A stretch of 64,000 nucleotides of DNA from Pseudomonas baltica (GCF_031880315.1 NZ_CP134771.1:6511001-6575000); one strand, 5' to 3'; positions 45,646 to 55,340 are shown, counted from the stretch's first letter. Numbers and translations: made by a program. Notes: generated by a model from the sequence alone, not told the origin.

Positions 45646-46698
45646 ATGGCTGTCAGCGACGCTGAACTGACCCAGATGTTCGAACATGTGCTCACGCTGT
45701 CGAAAGTGGACGCCACCCAAAGCGTGGCCATCCTCAAGGCCCACTACTCCAACCCGCGCACCGTGCGTGCGGCGATGGAGGCCGCGCAGCGGCTGGGCGC
45801 CAAGGTGTATGCCGTGGAGTTGCCGGCCTTCAATGCCCCGGTGGCCATGGGCAACGACATGACCGCCTACTGCGGCGACACCGCGCTCACCGGCAACCTC
45901 GCGGCCCAGCGCGCGCTGGAAGCCGCTGATCTGATCGTCGACACCATGATGCTGCTGCATTCCCCCGAACAGGAGCAGATCCTCAAGACCGGCACGCGCA
46001 TCCTGCTGGCCGTCGAGCCCCCGGAAGTGCTGGCCCGCATGCTGCCGAGCGAGGCCGACAAGGCACGGGTGATGGCCGCCGAAGCCGTGCTCAAGCAGGC
46101 CCGTACCATGACCGTGCGTTCCCGCGCCGGCAGCGATTTCCGTGCGGCGCTAGGCCAGTACCCGGCGGTCACCGAGTATGGCTATGTTGATCAACCTGGG
46201 CGCTGGGACCATTGGCCCAGCGGCTTTCTGTTCACCTGGCCGAACGAGGAAACCGCTGAAGGCATTCTGGCGCTGGACGTGGGGGATATCCTGCTGCCGT
46301 TCAAGACCTACTGCCGCGAGCGCATCACCCTGGAGATCGAAAAAGGCTTCATCACCCGCATTCACGGCGGCTTCGAGGCGGAGTACCTGCGCGAATACAT
46401 GAAGTACTTCAACGATCCCGAGGTGTACGGCATCTCCCATATCGGCTGGGGCCTGCAGCCGCGCGCGCAATGGACCGCCATGGGTCTGCACGACAAGAAC
46501 GACGGCATGTGCATGGACGCCCGTGCGTTCTACGGCAACTTCCTGTTCTCCACCGGCCCTAACACCGAGGTGGGCGGCAAACGCAAGACGCCGTGCCACA
46601 TGGATATCCCGCTGCGTCACTGCGACATCTACCTGGACGATCAGGCCGTGGTATTGGCCGGTGATGTCGTCGCCCCGGCGGCTTCTATCGCCAAGTGA
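45646..46698 (+). CDS. nicX: 2,5-dihydroxypyridine 5,6-dioxygenase
   Basis: 350 residues. The iron ligands known for NicX, His265 (GISHIGWG), His318 and Asp320 (CHMDIPL), fall at exactly those positions here. The Fe(II) enzyme opens the ring of 2,5-dihydroxypyridine to N-formylmaleamate, the substrate of NicD. Divergent from nicC. AGGAG precedes the ATG. Confidence 0.95.
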   Translation: MAVSDAELTQMFEHVLTLSKVDATQSVAILKAHYSNPRTVRAAMEAAQRLGAKVYAVELPAFNAPVAMGNDMTAYCGDTALTGNLAAQRALEAADLIVDTMMLLHSPEQEQILKTGTRILLAVEPPEVLARMLPSEADKARVMAAEAVLKQARTMTVRSRAGSDFRAALGQYPAVTEYGYVDQPGRWDHWPSGFLFTWPNEETAEGILALDVGDILLPFKTYCRERITLEIEKGFITRIHGGFEAEYLREYMKYFNDPEVYGISHIGWGLQPRAQWTAMGLHDKNDGMCMDARAFYGNFLFSTGPNTEVGGKRKTPCHMDIPLRHCDIYLDDQAVVLAGDVVAPAASIAK

Positions 46699-46800
46699 CC
46701 GCGTACCGCTGGCGTCCGTGATGCTAGGTCCGGGCGCGCGGTGGGGGTGGGCTTTGAGTTATCGTATGTGTTTTCCAGCTGCCGCGGACCTGTCCTGCCC

Positions 46801-47241
46801 ATGAGTTCCACCGATCCTTCCTATGCCTTCACCGAACAGGTGGGGCACTTGCTGCGCAAGGCTTATCAGCGCCATATGGCGATCTTCCAGCAGAACGTCG
46901 GCGAGTCGCAGCTCACCGCAGTGCAGTTCATCACCCTCTGCGCCGTGCGCGACCATGGCCCCAGCTCGCTCACCGAACTGGTGGCGCTGACTGCCGTCGA
47001 CCAGGCCACCATCCGCGGCATCGTCGAGCGTCTCAAGGCGCGCGAACTGGTAGCGCTGGGGCATGACGCCCAGGATCGGCGCAAGGTCATCGTGCACCTG
47101 GCCGAGGCCGGTCGCGTGGCTGTGGAGCAGACCGTGCCGTGCGCCCAGCAGATCAGCGAGCTGACCCTGAGCAACCTCAACCCCGGAGAGCGAGTGGCGA
47201 TGCTGTTCCTGCTGCGCAAGATGATCGACGACCCTGCCTGA
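46801..47241 (+). CDS. nicR: MarR-family repressor of nic genes
   Basis: 146 residues from ATG 46801. MarR winged helix about 50-110 (LTELVALTAVDQATIRGIVERLKARELV, DRRKVIVHLAEAG). By position between nicX and nicA it is NicR, which in P. putida represses the nicC and nicX promoters until 6-hydroxynicotinate is present. Targets here are probably the dyads at 45384 and 45559. Confidence 0.9.
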   Translation: MSSTDPSYAFTEQVGHLLRKAYQRHMAIFQQNVGESQLTAVQFITLCAVRDHGPSSLTELVALTAVDQATIRGIVERLKARELVALGHDAQDRRKVIVHLAEAGRVAVEQTVPCAQQISELTLSNLNPGERVAMLFLLRKMIDDPA

Positions 47242-47292
47242 TTCACCGCACCTGGCGAACCTGGCGCGAGTCTTTGAGCGTCAGTCGGCCGC

Positions 47293-47308
47293 TTGGCACC
47301 GTTCTTGC
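47293..47308 (+). promoter_or_regulatory. Sigma-54-like promoter upstream of nicA
   Basis: TTGGCACC-GTTC-TTGC keeps GG and GC 10 bp apart and has one mismatch in the -24 box. The predicted start (near 47320) falls inside the palindrome at 47316-47331. No clear enhancer site for an EBP was seen, so a chance match is possible. Confidence 0.5.
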
Positions 47309-47315
47309 CTTTTGA

Positions 47316-47331
47316 TGTAGTAAGTACTACA
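47316..47331. promoter_or_regulatory. Candidate NicS operator at nicA
   Basis: TGTAGTA and TACTACA are perfect 7-bp arms around AG, 17 bp before the nicA ATG. Typical of a TetR-family site; NicS (51421) is the TetR-type regulator of this cluster. Confidence 0.6.
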
Positions 47332-47348
47332 CGAAAATAGAGAGCGGC

Positions 47349-47858
47349 ATGAACACACCTCTTGCGCCTACCGCGTCGACTCGCATCAGTTGCACCGTCA
47401 ACGGCCAACCGGTGACGTGCAGCGCCATGGCCGACACGCCCTTGCTGCTGGTGCTGCGCAACGATCTGCACCTTAACGGCCCCAAGTTCGGCTGCGGCCT
47501 GGGCGAATGCGGGGCGTGCACGGTGATCGTCGACGGCAAAGCCACGCGTGCCTGCGTGATGCCCTGGAGTGGGGTGGCGAATCGTAACGTCACCACCCTC
47601 GAAGGCTTGGGCGACCGCCATCGCCCGCACCCGGTACAGCAAGCCTTCATCGACGCCCAGGCGGCGCAGTGCGGCTATTGTCTGAATGGCATGATCATGA
47701 CCGCCAAGGCCTTGCTCGACCGCAACCCCGACCCCAGCGAAGCGCAGATACGCCGCGCGCTGTCGGCCAACCTGTGCCGTTGCGGCACGCACCTCGAAAT
47801 CCTCGCTGCGGTGCGTAGCGCCGCCCAGCTTTATCGTGAGAGCCGTCGCAATGACTGA
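47349..47858 (+). CDS. nicA: Nicotinate dehydrogenase small subunit (2Fe-2S)
   Basis: 169 residues. Two iron-sulfur motifs: CGLGECGACTVIVDG (plant-type cluster, about 55-69) and CGYC...CRCGTH (about 108-145). It carries electrons from the molybdenum site of NicB during hydroxylation of nicotinate at C6. Its stop overlaps the nicB ATG by 8 bp. Confidence 0.94.
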   Translation: MNTPLAPTASTRISCTVNGQPVTCSAMADTPLLLVLRNDLHLNGPKFGCGLGECGACTVIVDGKATRACVMPWSGVANRNVTTLEGLGDRHRPHPVQQAFIDAQAAQCGYCLNGMIMTAKALLDRNPDPSEAQIRRALSANLCRCGTHLEILAAVRSAAQLYRESRRND

Positions 47859-50800
47859 CCGTGCCGTTCCGACCCAGGCCGAACTGCTGGCGCGCGAAGG
47901 CGTGTTGCTGGTGGTCGACCAGATCCAGCCGCCGCCCGGACTGGTGCCCAAGGGCAAGACGCCCATTCTCAAACCTAAAGAGCTGGGGCTGTTCATCGCC
48001 CTGTGCGATACCGGCGAGTACTACGCCTTCAACGGCCATGTGGACCTGGGCACCGGCATCCAGACCTCCCTGGGGCAGATCGTCGCCGAAGAACTCGACC
48101 TGCGCATGGACCAGTTGCGTGTGGTGCTGGGCGATACCGCCCGGGCGCCGAACCAGGGCGCAACCATCGCCAGTGCCACCTTGCAGATCTCCGCCGTGCC
48201 GCTGCGCAACGCCGCCGCCGAAGCGCGCCGCTGGTTGCTGGCGGCAGCGGCCGAGCGCTTGGGCAGTGACGACCTGCGCATCGAAGCCGGCGTGGTGCAT
48301 AGTCGCGATGGCCGGGCGCTGAGTTTCGCCGAGTTGATCCAGGGCCAGCGCATCGAGCTGACCCTCAGCGGCGACGCACCGTTGAAGTCTTTGGCCGATT
48401 ACAAACTGGTAGGGCAAAGCTCGGCGCGGGTCGATATCCCGGCCAAGGCCACCGGCGAGCTGACCTTCGTGCACGACATGCGCGTGCCGGACATGCTCCA
48501 CGGCCGCGTGGTGCGCCCACCCTATGACGGCTACGACACCGGGGTGTTCGTCGGCACCAGCCTGATCGCTGTCGATGAAAGCTCCATCGCCCATCTTCCC
48601 GGCATTGTCCGCGTAGTGGTGATCGGCGACTTTATCGGCGTGGTGGCCGAGCGCGAGGAGCAGGCGATCAAAGCCGCACGTGAGCTCAAGGTGCAATGGA
48701 AGCCTTGGCAGCAACATCTGCCCAACCTCGACGATATTGAACAAGCACTGCGCGACAACCCGTCGATCAAGCGGGTCGTGCACGACACCGGCGGCGTCGA
48801 TGCCGCGTTGGCCAGCGTCGCGACTCGCCTGAATCGCCGCTACCTGTGGCCGTACCAACTGCACGGTTCCATCGGCCCGGCCTGCGCGGTGGCCGACTAC
48901 CAGCCCCAGGCGATCCGCATCTGGTCCGGCACCCAGAATCCCCACGCGTTGCGCGCCGACTTGGGCTGGCTGCTGGAGGTCGATGAAACCGGCATCGAGA
49001 TCATCCGCATGGAGGCGTCCGGCTGCTACGGGCGCAACTGTGCCGATGATGTATGCGCCGACGCGGTGCTGCTGTCCCGCGCGGTCGGCAAGCCAGTGCG
49101 CGTGCAACTGACCCGCGAGCAGGAGCACGCTTGGGAGCCCAAGGGCACCGCGCAGTTGATGGACGTCGACGGCGGTATCGACGCTGCCGGCGACCTGGCC
49201 GTCTACGACTTCCGCACCCGCTACCCATCCAACGGCGCGCCGACCCTGGCACTGCTGCTGACCGGCCGCGTCGAGCCGGTGCCGGTGGCCTACGAGATGG
49301 GCGACCGCACTGCGGTGCCCCATTACAGCTACCCGGAGCTACGAGTCAGCATCGAGGACATGGCGCCGATCGTGCGCGCCTCTTGGTTGCGTGGCGTATC
49401 GGCGCTGCCCAACGTCTTCGCCCACGAATCCTATATCGACGAGCTGGCCCACGAGGCGGGCGTCGACCCGGTGGAATACCGCCTGCGCTATCTGCCTGAC
49501 GAACGCGCCGCCGAACTGGTGCGCGCCACCGCCGAGCGCGCGCAATGGACGCCACACACCCAGCCCGGTCAGACCCCTGGCGAAGACGGTGTGTTGCGTG
49601 GCCGCGGCTTCGCCTACGCGCGATACATCCACAGTAAATTCCCCGGCTTTGGTGCTGCCTGGGCCGCCTGGGTGGCCGACGTGGCCATCGACAAGCAGAC
49701 CGGCGACATCGCGGTGACTCGCGTGGTGGTCGGCCATGACGCCGGCATGATGGTCAACCCGGCCGGGGTGCAGCACCAGATTCACGGCAACGTGATGCAG
49801 TCCACCAGCCGTGTGCTCAAGGAGCAGGTGACGTTCGAGGAATCGCGGGTGGTCAGCAAGGAGTGGGGCGGCTATCCGATCCTGACCTTTCCCGAGGTGC
49901 CGCAAGTCGATGTGATGATGATGCAGCGCCAGCATGAACCGCCGTTGGGGGCAGGGGAGTCGGCCTCGGTGCCCAGCGCTGCGGCGATCGCCAACGCGGT
50001 ATTCGATGCCACCGGCATCCGTTTTCGCGAGCTGCCGATCACCGCCGAGCGGGTGCTGGCGGCGCTCAAGGCTGCCGAGCCCCAGGACCCGGTCGGGCTG
50101 CCTTACGCTGCGCCGGTCAAAAGCAAGAAGCGCAAATGGCTGTTCGGCGGCCTGGCAGGGCTGTTCGGCACTGCCCTGGGCCTGGGTATCAGTGCCATGC
50201 CCTGGCGCGCGGAAATCGCCGCCGTGACGCCGCCACCGGCCGGCACCTGGAGCGCGGCGACGCTGGAACGCGGCCGGCAACTGGCCGCCGCCGGCGACTG
50301 CGCCGTATGCCACACCGCCCACGGTGGCGTGAACAACGCGGGCGGGCTGGCCATGGATACGCCGTTCGGGACGCTGTACAGCAGCAACATCACGCCTGAT
50401 GCACAGACGGGCATCGGCAACTGGTCGTTCGCCGCGTTCGACCGGGCCATGCGCCAAGGCATCAGCCGTGATGGGCGACACCTCTACCCGGCATTTCCCT
50501 ACACCGCCTTTCGCAACATCAAGGAAGCAGACATGCAGGCACTTTATGCCTACCTGATGTCACAACCCGCAGTGCCCAGTACGCCGCCGACCAACCAGGT
50601 GCGCTTTCCGTTCAATGTGCGGGCGCTGATGGCGGGCTGGAATACGCTGTTCCTCAAACAGGGCGAATATCAGGACGATCCGGCACGCAGCGCGCAGTGG
50701 AACCGTGGCAATTATCTGGTAAACGGCCTGGGCCACTGCGCCGCCTGCCACTCGCCGCGCAACCTGATGGGCGCGGAGCAGGGCGGGGCGAAGTTCTTGT

Positions 50801-51414
50801 CCGGGGCGATGGTCGACGGTTGGGAAGCGCCCGCCCTGACCGGTTTGTCCAAGGCGCCCACGCCCTGGACCGAAGACCAGTTGTTCAGCTACATGCGCAC
50901 CGGCTTCAGCGCCGAACACGGCGTTGCGGCAGGGCCGATGGGACCGGTGGTCAGCGAGCTGTCGACCTTGCCCGACGATGACCTGCGGGCGATCGCCCAT
51001 TACCTCGCCAGCCTCGAGGGCGAGCCGGTGGCCCAAGCGCAAAAGACGGTCGCCAGCCTGCCCGTTACGGCGAACCTGGCCAATGGGCGGCGGGTGTTCG
51101 AAGGCGCCTGCGCCGGTTGCCATAGTGCCCTGGACGGCGGTCCCGAGTTGTTCGGCGTGAGCCCATCGATGGCGGCGAATACCAACGTGCACAGCGACCG
51201 TCCCGACAATCTGATCAAGGTCATTCTTCACGGTATCGGCAACCCGGCCGTCAGCGAACTGGGTTATATGCCGGCGTTCAAGGACAGCCTCTCCGATACT
51301 CAGGTCAGCGACCTGGTGGCCTATCTGCGCAGCACCTTTGCGGCCGACAAGGCCCCTTGGCCACCGCTGGGCAAGCAAGTGGCCTGGCTGCGCGTCAATC
51401 CCGGCAGCCACTGA
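47851..51414 (+). CDS. nicB: Nicotinate dehydrogenase large subunit with cytochrome c domain
   Basis: 1187 residues from ATG 47851. The N-terminal part (about 1-745) is a xanthine-dehydrogenase-like molybdopterin domain; GAGESASVP near residue 710 carries the catalytic Glu. A short hydrophobic segment (about 760-785, WLFGGLAGLFGTALGLG) anchors the protein. The C-terminal part (about 800-1180) has three haem c sites: CAVCH, CAACH and CAGCH. It hydroxylates nicotinate and passes electrons via NicA and the haems to the respiratory chain. Confidence 0.94.
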   Translation: MTDRAVPTQAELLAREGVLLVVDQIQPPPGLVPKGKTPILKPKELGLFIALCDTGEYYAFNGHVDLGTGIQTSLGQIVAEELDLRMDQLRVVLGDTARAPNQGATIASATLQISAVPLRNAAAEARRWLLAAAAERLGSDDLRIEAGVVHSRDGRALSFAELIQGQRIELTLSGDAPLKSLADYKLVGQSSARVDIPAKATGELTFVHDMRVPDMLHGRVVRPPYDGYDTGVFVGTSLIAVDESSIAHLPGIVRVVVIGDFIGVVAEREEQAIKAARELKVQWKPWQQHLPNLDDIEQALRDNPSIKRVVHDTGGVDAALASVATRLNRRYLWPYQLHGSIGPACAVADYQPQAIRIWSGTQNPHALRADLGWLLEVDETGIEIIRMEASGCYGRNCADDVCADAVLLSRAVGKPVRVQLTREQEHAWEPKGTAQLMDVDGGIDAAGDLAVYDFRTRYPSNGAPTLALLLTGRVEPVPVAYEMGDRTAVPHYSYPELRVSIEDMAPIVRASWLRGVSALPNVFAHESYIDELAHEAGVDPVEYRLRYLPDERAAELVRATAERAQWTPHTQPGQTPGEDGVLRGRGFAYARYIHSKFPGFGAAWAAWVADVAIDKQTGDIAVTRVVVGHDAGMMVNPAGVQHQIHGNVMQSTSRVLKEQVTFEESRVVSKEWGGYPILTFPEVPQVDVMMMQRQHEPPLGAGESASVPSAAAIANAVFDATGIRFRELPITAERVLAALKAAEPQDPVGLPYAAPVKSKKRKWLFGGLAGLFGTALGLGISAMPWRAEIAAVTPPPAGTWSAATLERGRQLAAAGDCAVCHTAHGGVNNAGGLAMDTPFGTLYSSNITPDAQTGIGNWSFAAFDRAMRQGISRDGRHLYPAFPYTAFRNIKEADMQALYAYLMSQPAVPSTPPTNQVRFPFNVRALMAGWNTLFLKQGEYQDDPARSAQWNRGNYLVNGLGHCAACHSPRNLMGAEQGGAKFLSGAMVDGWEAPALTGLSKAPTPWTEDQLFSYMRTGFSAEHGVAAGPMGPVVSELSTLPDDDLRAIAHYLASLEGEPVAQAQKTVASLPVTANLANGRRVFEGACAGCHSALDGGPELFGVSPSMAANTNVHSDRPDNLIKVILHGIGNPAVSELGYMPAFKDSLSDTQVSDLVAYLRSTFAADKAPWPPLGKQVAWLRVNPGSH

Positions 51415-51420
51415 ACCCTG

Positions 51421-52062
51421 TCAGCCTGCCGCCAGCCCGCGCAGTACCTGGTCGCGAGCGTAGTCCAGCCAGCTTTCGCGGGCGCCCTTGCTGTCCAGGT
51501 TGGTGCCGAGGAAGGCGCCCAGGGTATGCAGGTTGGAGTTATAGAAGTAGCACAGCGAGGAAATCATCAGGTAGGTGTGGATCACATCCACATCCATGCG
51601 AAACAGTCCCTGCGCCTGCCCCGCCTGGATGATTGGCGCGAGGGTATCCAGCGCCGCGCCCGACAGCGCCAACAGATGGGGCGACTTGCGCGAGTGCTTG
51701 CCTTTGTGCAGGTTTTCGCTGTTCAGGATGCTGATGAATTCGGGGTGGCGCCCGTAGTAGTCCCAGACGAACCCCACCAGTTGCTCAAGGGCCGCGACCG
51801 GCTGGGCGAGGTCGAAGCGCTGGCGGCTCTCGGCTTCGTTGAAGCCCGCGTAGATGCCCTCCAGGACACGGATGAACAACTGCTCCTTGCTCTTGAAGTA
51901 GTAATAGATCATGCGGTCGTTGGACTTGGCCAGCCGCGAGATCTTTTCGATGCGTCCGCCCGAATAGCCGTCCTGGCTGAACACCTTAGTGGCGGCCTTG
52001 AGGATGCGTGCGCGGGTTTCTTCGGCTTGTTGGCTGCGCAGCCCGGAATTGGGAGTGGCCAT
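51421..52062 (-). CDS. nicS: TetR-family regulator of nicAB
   Basis: 213 residues from ATG 52062 with AGGA 6 nt upstream; the longer frame is unsupported. TetR HTH about 15-60 (ILKAATKVFSQDGYSGGRIEKISRLAKSNDRMIYYYFKSKEQL reads as helices 1-4) and a ligand-binding helical core. Next to nicB, convergent, the position of nicS, which represses nicAB. Confidence 0.88.
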   Translation of the reverse strand: MATPNSGLRSQQAEETRARILKAATKVFSQDGYSGGRIEKISRLAKSNDRMIYYYFKSKEQLFIRVLEGIYAGFNEAESRQRFDLAQPVAALEQLVGFVWDYYGRHPEFISILNSENLHKGKHSRKSPHLLALSGAALDTLAPIIQAGQAQGLFRMDVDVIHTYLMISSLCYFYNSNLHTLGAFLGTNLDSKGARESWLDYARDQVLRGLAAG

Positions 52063-52117
52063 GGAGGTCCTGTGGCTGAAAGAAAGTGCAGCGCCAATCA
52101 TACGCCATGCTGCCCTG

Positions 52118-52430
52118 CTATCGACCGGCGCCATCTGGCGCGCAGGCACTTGCACGAATCTTCAGCGTGAATGACAGCTGTACGTGGCGTTCGGCCAACG
52201 GCTTGTTTTCGATCAGGGCGACCAGCCTGTGTACGGCGTGGCGGCCAAAGTCTTCGGCCGGTTGCTCTAGGGTCGTCAACGGCGGATCGCAGTAGGCGGC
52301 CATGGAGAACTCGTCGAAGCCTGCCACTGATACATCCGTGGGCACTCGCAGCCGTGCTGGCTTGATTCGCATCAGCGCACCGATGGCCATCTCGTCGTTT
52401 TCACAAAACAGCGCCGTGGGGCGGTGGGGG
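52118..52430 (-). pseudogene. Remnant of a LacI-family regulator (C-terminal part)
   Basis: Reading the minus strand from about 52430, the frame gives PTALFCENDEMAIGAL, VPTDVSVAGFDEF, DPPLTTLEQPAEDFG and ends FTLKIRASACAP. These are the last 100 or so residues of a LacI/GalR repressor. The DNA-binding domain and the first two thirds are absent, and the fragment abuts the stop of the AcoR-type gene. It is a truncated remnant, possibly left by a deletion or by insertion of the neighbouring cluster. Confidence 0.8.
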
Positions 52431-52452
52431 CGGCGACTTCAGCTGAGCTGAG

Positions 52453-54264
52453 TCACCGCCCCAGCTTCTTGTAAAGCGTGGTACGGGAAATCCCCAATTG
52501 CGCGGCCGCGGCGGAGATGTTGCCGCCATTGGCTACAAGCGCGTTTTCTACGGTGCGCCGCAGCGTCGCCTCGAGGTCGCCGTCAGGCGCCGCCATGGGC
52601 AGTTGTTGGAGTTCCATGGGCAAGTGCTCGAGGCGAATCATGGCCTCGTCCTGGGCCAGTGCCGACGCCAGGCGCAGGATCTGTTCCAGCTGCCGCACAT
52701 TGCCGGGCCAGTTCTGCCGGCGCAGCGCTTGCAGGGCGAGGCTGTTCAGCGGTGGGCCGGCGTGGCGCAGCCGCAGGCGCTCAATCAGGATGTCGAGGTC
52801 TTCACGCTCGCGCAGGGGCGGCAACGACACGCTCAGCCCGTTGAGACGGTAGTACAGGTCTTCGCGAAACTGCCGCGCGGCCATGCGCTGGGGCAGATCG
52901 CAGTGCGTCGCGCTGATCACCCGTACATCCAATGGCCGGCGCTGGCTGCTACCCAGCCGAGTGATTTCCCGTTCCTGCAAAACCCGCAACAGGCGCGTCT
53001 GCAGGGCCGCCGGCATGTCGCCGATCTCGTCCAGCAGCAAGGTACCGCCATGGGCCGCTTCCAGCTGGCCGCTGGCGCCACCCTTGCGCGCGCCGGTGAA
53101 GGTGCCTTCGGCATAGCCGAACAGCTCGGCCTCGATCAGGCTTTCGGGAATCGCCGAACAGTTGATCGCCACGAACGGCGCTTGTGGATTCCAGTGCTCG
53201 TGCAGGGCGCGGGCGAACACTTCCTTGCCGGTGCCGGTCTCGCCTTGCAACAGAATCGGCACGCCGGCGGCGAAGGCTTTGTGAGCCTGCTGCAATTGGC
53301 GGTTGAGCCCGGTATCAGAGCCCAGCGGCGACGCAGGCTGGTTCAGGCGCGTGTTGCGGCTGACCACCGGGCGATGCTGTTCCAGCACCCGCGCGAACAG
53401 CCGCGAGCCGTCGTTGAGGGTCAATTGCTGGGGCGCGCGGTGCAGATCGATGGCGGTGCTGGCTTCGAACAGCTGGTCGAGGTGGCGGCCATCCGGCTGA
53501 TACTGTGCCAGGCCCAGCAGCCGCTGCGCCGCGCGGTTGGCGTTGCGGATGCGGCCGGCGTGGTCGATTGCCAGCAGCCCTTGCAGCGGCGTGCCGAGCA
53601 GGCGCGGGTCGTGCTGCAGAGAGAGGATGCGACAGTCGCCCAGCCCGGCGAACAGGCGGTTCTCGGCGGCCATGGCGGCGTGGCTGAGTTGCTCCAGCAC
53701 AGCGCCCGCCTGGCGCTCACCCACGCCGGTGATGTCCAGCGCACCAATGATTTCCCCGCCCAGGCCGCGCACCGGCACGCTCACGCAGAACACATGCTCC
53801 AGCTCGCTGAGGTAGTGCTGGTTGCCGATCACCACCATCGGCACGCCCTCGGCCAAGGTGCAGGCCGGGGCAGTGGTGCCGATGTCGGCTTCCTGGATGC
53901 GTCGACCGATCTGTAACGGCAGCAGCGGCCCATCCAGTTGCTGCGATTGCCGCGCATGGACGATCACGCCCTGTGGGTTTACGCAGAACAGCGTCCATGA
54001 GGAACCACCGATCTGCTGCCACAAACGGTCGATTTCCGGGCGCACGCAATCGGCCAGGCGCAGGTCGGCGGCGTCGAGAATCTGCAGTTGGTCATCACGC
54101 TCGGCCTGCCAGGTATTCCACGGCAGCAGGCCGCTGGCCCGCGAGCGAGCCCAGGATTGGGCGATGGGTTCCGGCAACAGCCCAAGGGGCAAGGAGGCGC
54201 CTTCGATAAAGCGATGGCGCGCGTGGCTCAGCCGTTGCTGGTCCACCATTGCAAGGGCATCCAT
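52453..54264 (-). CDS. Sigma-54 activator of AcoR type
   Basis: 603 residues from ATG 54264. GAF-type sensor (about 75-210), PAS-like segment (about 225-290), AAA+ domain about 300-530 with Walker A GETGTGKE, a GAFTGA variant reading GTFTGA and Walker B LLLDEIGDMP, then a Fis-type HTH (GGNISAAAAQLGISRTTLYKKL). It lies downstream of the aryl alcohol/aldehyde dehydrogenase-porin genes in the same orientation. It is the likely activator of their -24/-12 promoter at 58030 through the inverted repeat at 58103. Confidence 0.9.
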   Translation of the reverse strand: MDALAMVDQQRLSHARHRFIEGASLPLGLLPEPIAQSWARSRASGLLPWNTWQAERDDQLQILDAADLRLADCVRPEIDRLWQQIGGSSWTLFCVNPQGVIVHARQSQQLDGPLLPLQIGRRIQEADIGTTAPACTLAEGVPMVVIGNQHYLSELEHVFCVSVPVRGLGGEIIGALDITGVGERQAGAVLEQLSHAAMAAENRLFAGLGDCRILSLQHDPRLLGTPLQGLLAIDHAGRIRNANRAAQRLLGLAQYQPDGRHLDQLFEASTAIDLHRAPQQLTLNDGSRLFARVLEQHRPVVSRNTRLNQPASPLGSDTGLNRQLQQAHKAFAAGVPILLQGETGTGKEVFARALHEHWNPQAPFVAINCSAIPESLIEAELFGYAEGTFTGARKGGASGQLEAAHGGTLLLDEIGDMPAALQTRLLRVLQEREITRLGSSQRRPLDVRVISATHCDLPQRMAARQFREDLYYRLNGLSVSLPPLREREDLDILIERLRLRHAGPPLNSLALQALRRQNWPGNVRQLEQILRLASALAQDEAMIRLEHLPMELQQLPMAAPDGDLEATLRRTVENALVANGGNISAAAAQLGISRTTLYKKLGR

Positions 54265-54370
54265 GGAGATACCTCTAATCATTATTGGGGGTAAAGCACA
54301 GGGCCCGTGGCGGCACAGGCACCGGCCACGACCCTTTCTCAGATATACCTTCCCCCCGGCAGCGTCAAGT

Positions 54371-55261
54371 TCAAAACACCAACAGCGCGCGCAGATTGAT
54401 GCCGGCATCTTCCTGGAAACCGCCGACGGTGCGCACGTCGTGGGTCAGCTGCGCGCTCAGCTGCACCCGCTGGCCGACCATCTGCTGGAATTCCAGGCGC
54501 ACTTGCTGCACTTCGGTCTTCTGGCCGGTGTAGTCGCCGTCAAGGTACTGCTTGCCGCCGGTGCTGGCGCTGTAGCCCAAGGCCACGCGCTGGGTAGGGT
54601 TGAAGTCGTAGCGCAGGTTGCCCTGGAGCTGATAGGTGGGGTCCTGCTTGAGGGTCTGGCGGCCGCTGCCGGCGTCGTCGTTGTGGCCGTAGACCACGGC
54701 GTCGCCGTACAGCTCCATGGAAAAACGGCCCCACAGCGGTTCGACCCAACCTAGTTGCAGGTCGCCCTTGAAGCGGTTTTCGCCCAGATTAACGGCATCG
54801 TGGCGGTCGTAGCTGCCCCACGGCAGGTACAGCAGCGGGGTGATGCCGAAGTAGCGGCCGCTGACCCCGGCGCTGGGCTGGTTGACCAGCCAGAAAGTGG
54901 CGCCGACGATCGGGTCGGCCATGCCGCTGGCGCTGCCTAGCGATTGCCCGCCGATGCGCGCGTCGTAGACGTGACCGAAGGGCAGCAGGATCTGCGGGTC
55001 GACGGTGATGCCGCCGATGTCCATGAAGTGGATCAGCCGCAGTATGCTGATGTTGGATTTGAGGCTGGTTTGCCGGGTGCTGTCGGCGCCGCCGTCGGCG
55101 TTGAAGCGGTCTGAGTGGCTGTATTGCTGGTACCAGGCGGCGATGTTGGTGCCGGCGGGCAGGGCGGTGTAGTCGCCCGCGTTGACGTCGACGGCCATGG
55201 CTTTGGTCGAACCGAGGGCGAGCGCCAGCGCGCCCAGGCGTGAGCGGGAATTGATGTGCAT
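54371..55261 (-). CDS. Outer-membrane porin, phenol MetA-like family
   Basis: 296 residues from ATG 55261 (AAAGGA upstream). Signal peptide about 1-23 (ending AMA), then a beta-rich barrel with alternating strands and terminal Phe (ALLVF), the pattern of outer-membrane proteins. FGHVYDAR, YFGITPLLYLPWGSYD and YDFNPTQRVALGY recall the MetA-pathway / SphA-like transporter family. It probably admits an aromatic substrate for the dehydrogenases encoded upstream. Confidence 0.82.
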   Translation of the reverse strand: MHINSRSRLGALALALGSTKAMAVDVNAGDYTALPAGTNIAAWYQQYSHSDRFNADGGADSTRQTSLKSNISILRLIHFMDIGGITVDPQILLPFGHVYDARIGGQSLGSASGMADPIVGATFWLVNQPSAGVSGRYFGITPLLYLPWGSYDRHDAVNLGENRFKGDLQLGWVEPLWGRFSMELYGDAVVYGHNDDAGSGRQTLKQDPTYQLQGNLRYDFNPTQRVALGYSASTGGKQYLDGDYTGQKTEVQQVRLEFQQMVGQRVQLSAQLTHDVRTVGGFQEDAGINLRALLVF

Positions 55262-55340
55262 GGAAGGTCCTTTATTATTGTTGTGTGCGCCGGTGGTTGT
55301 CGGCACAGGGCCCGGGGCGGCAGGCGCCCCGGGCGTGATC

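Noticed and set aside
47695..49323. 542-residue minus-strand frame opposite nicA/nicB
   Set aside because: Antisense shadow; nicA and nicB carry full cofactor motifs in this stretch.
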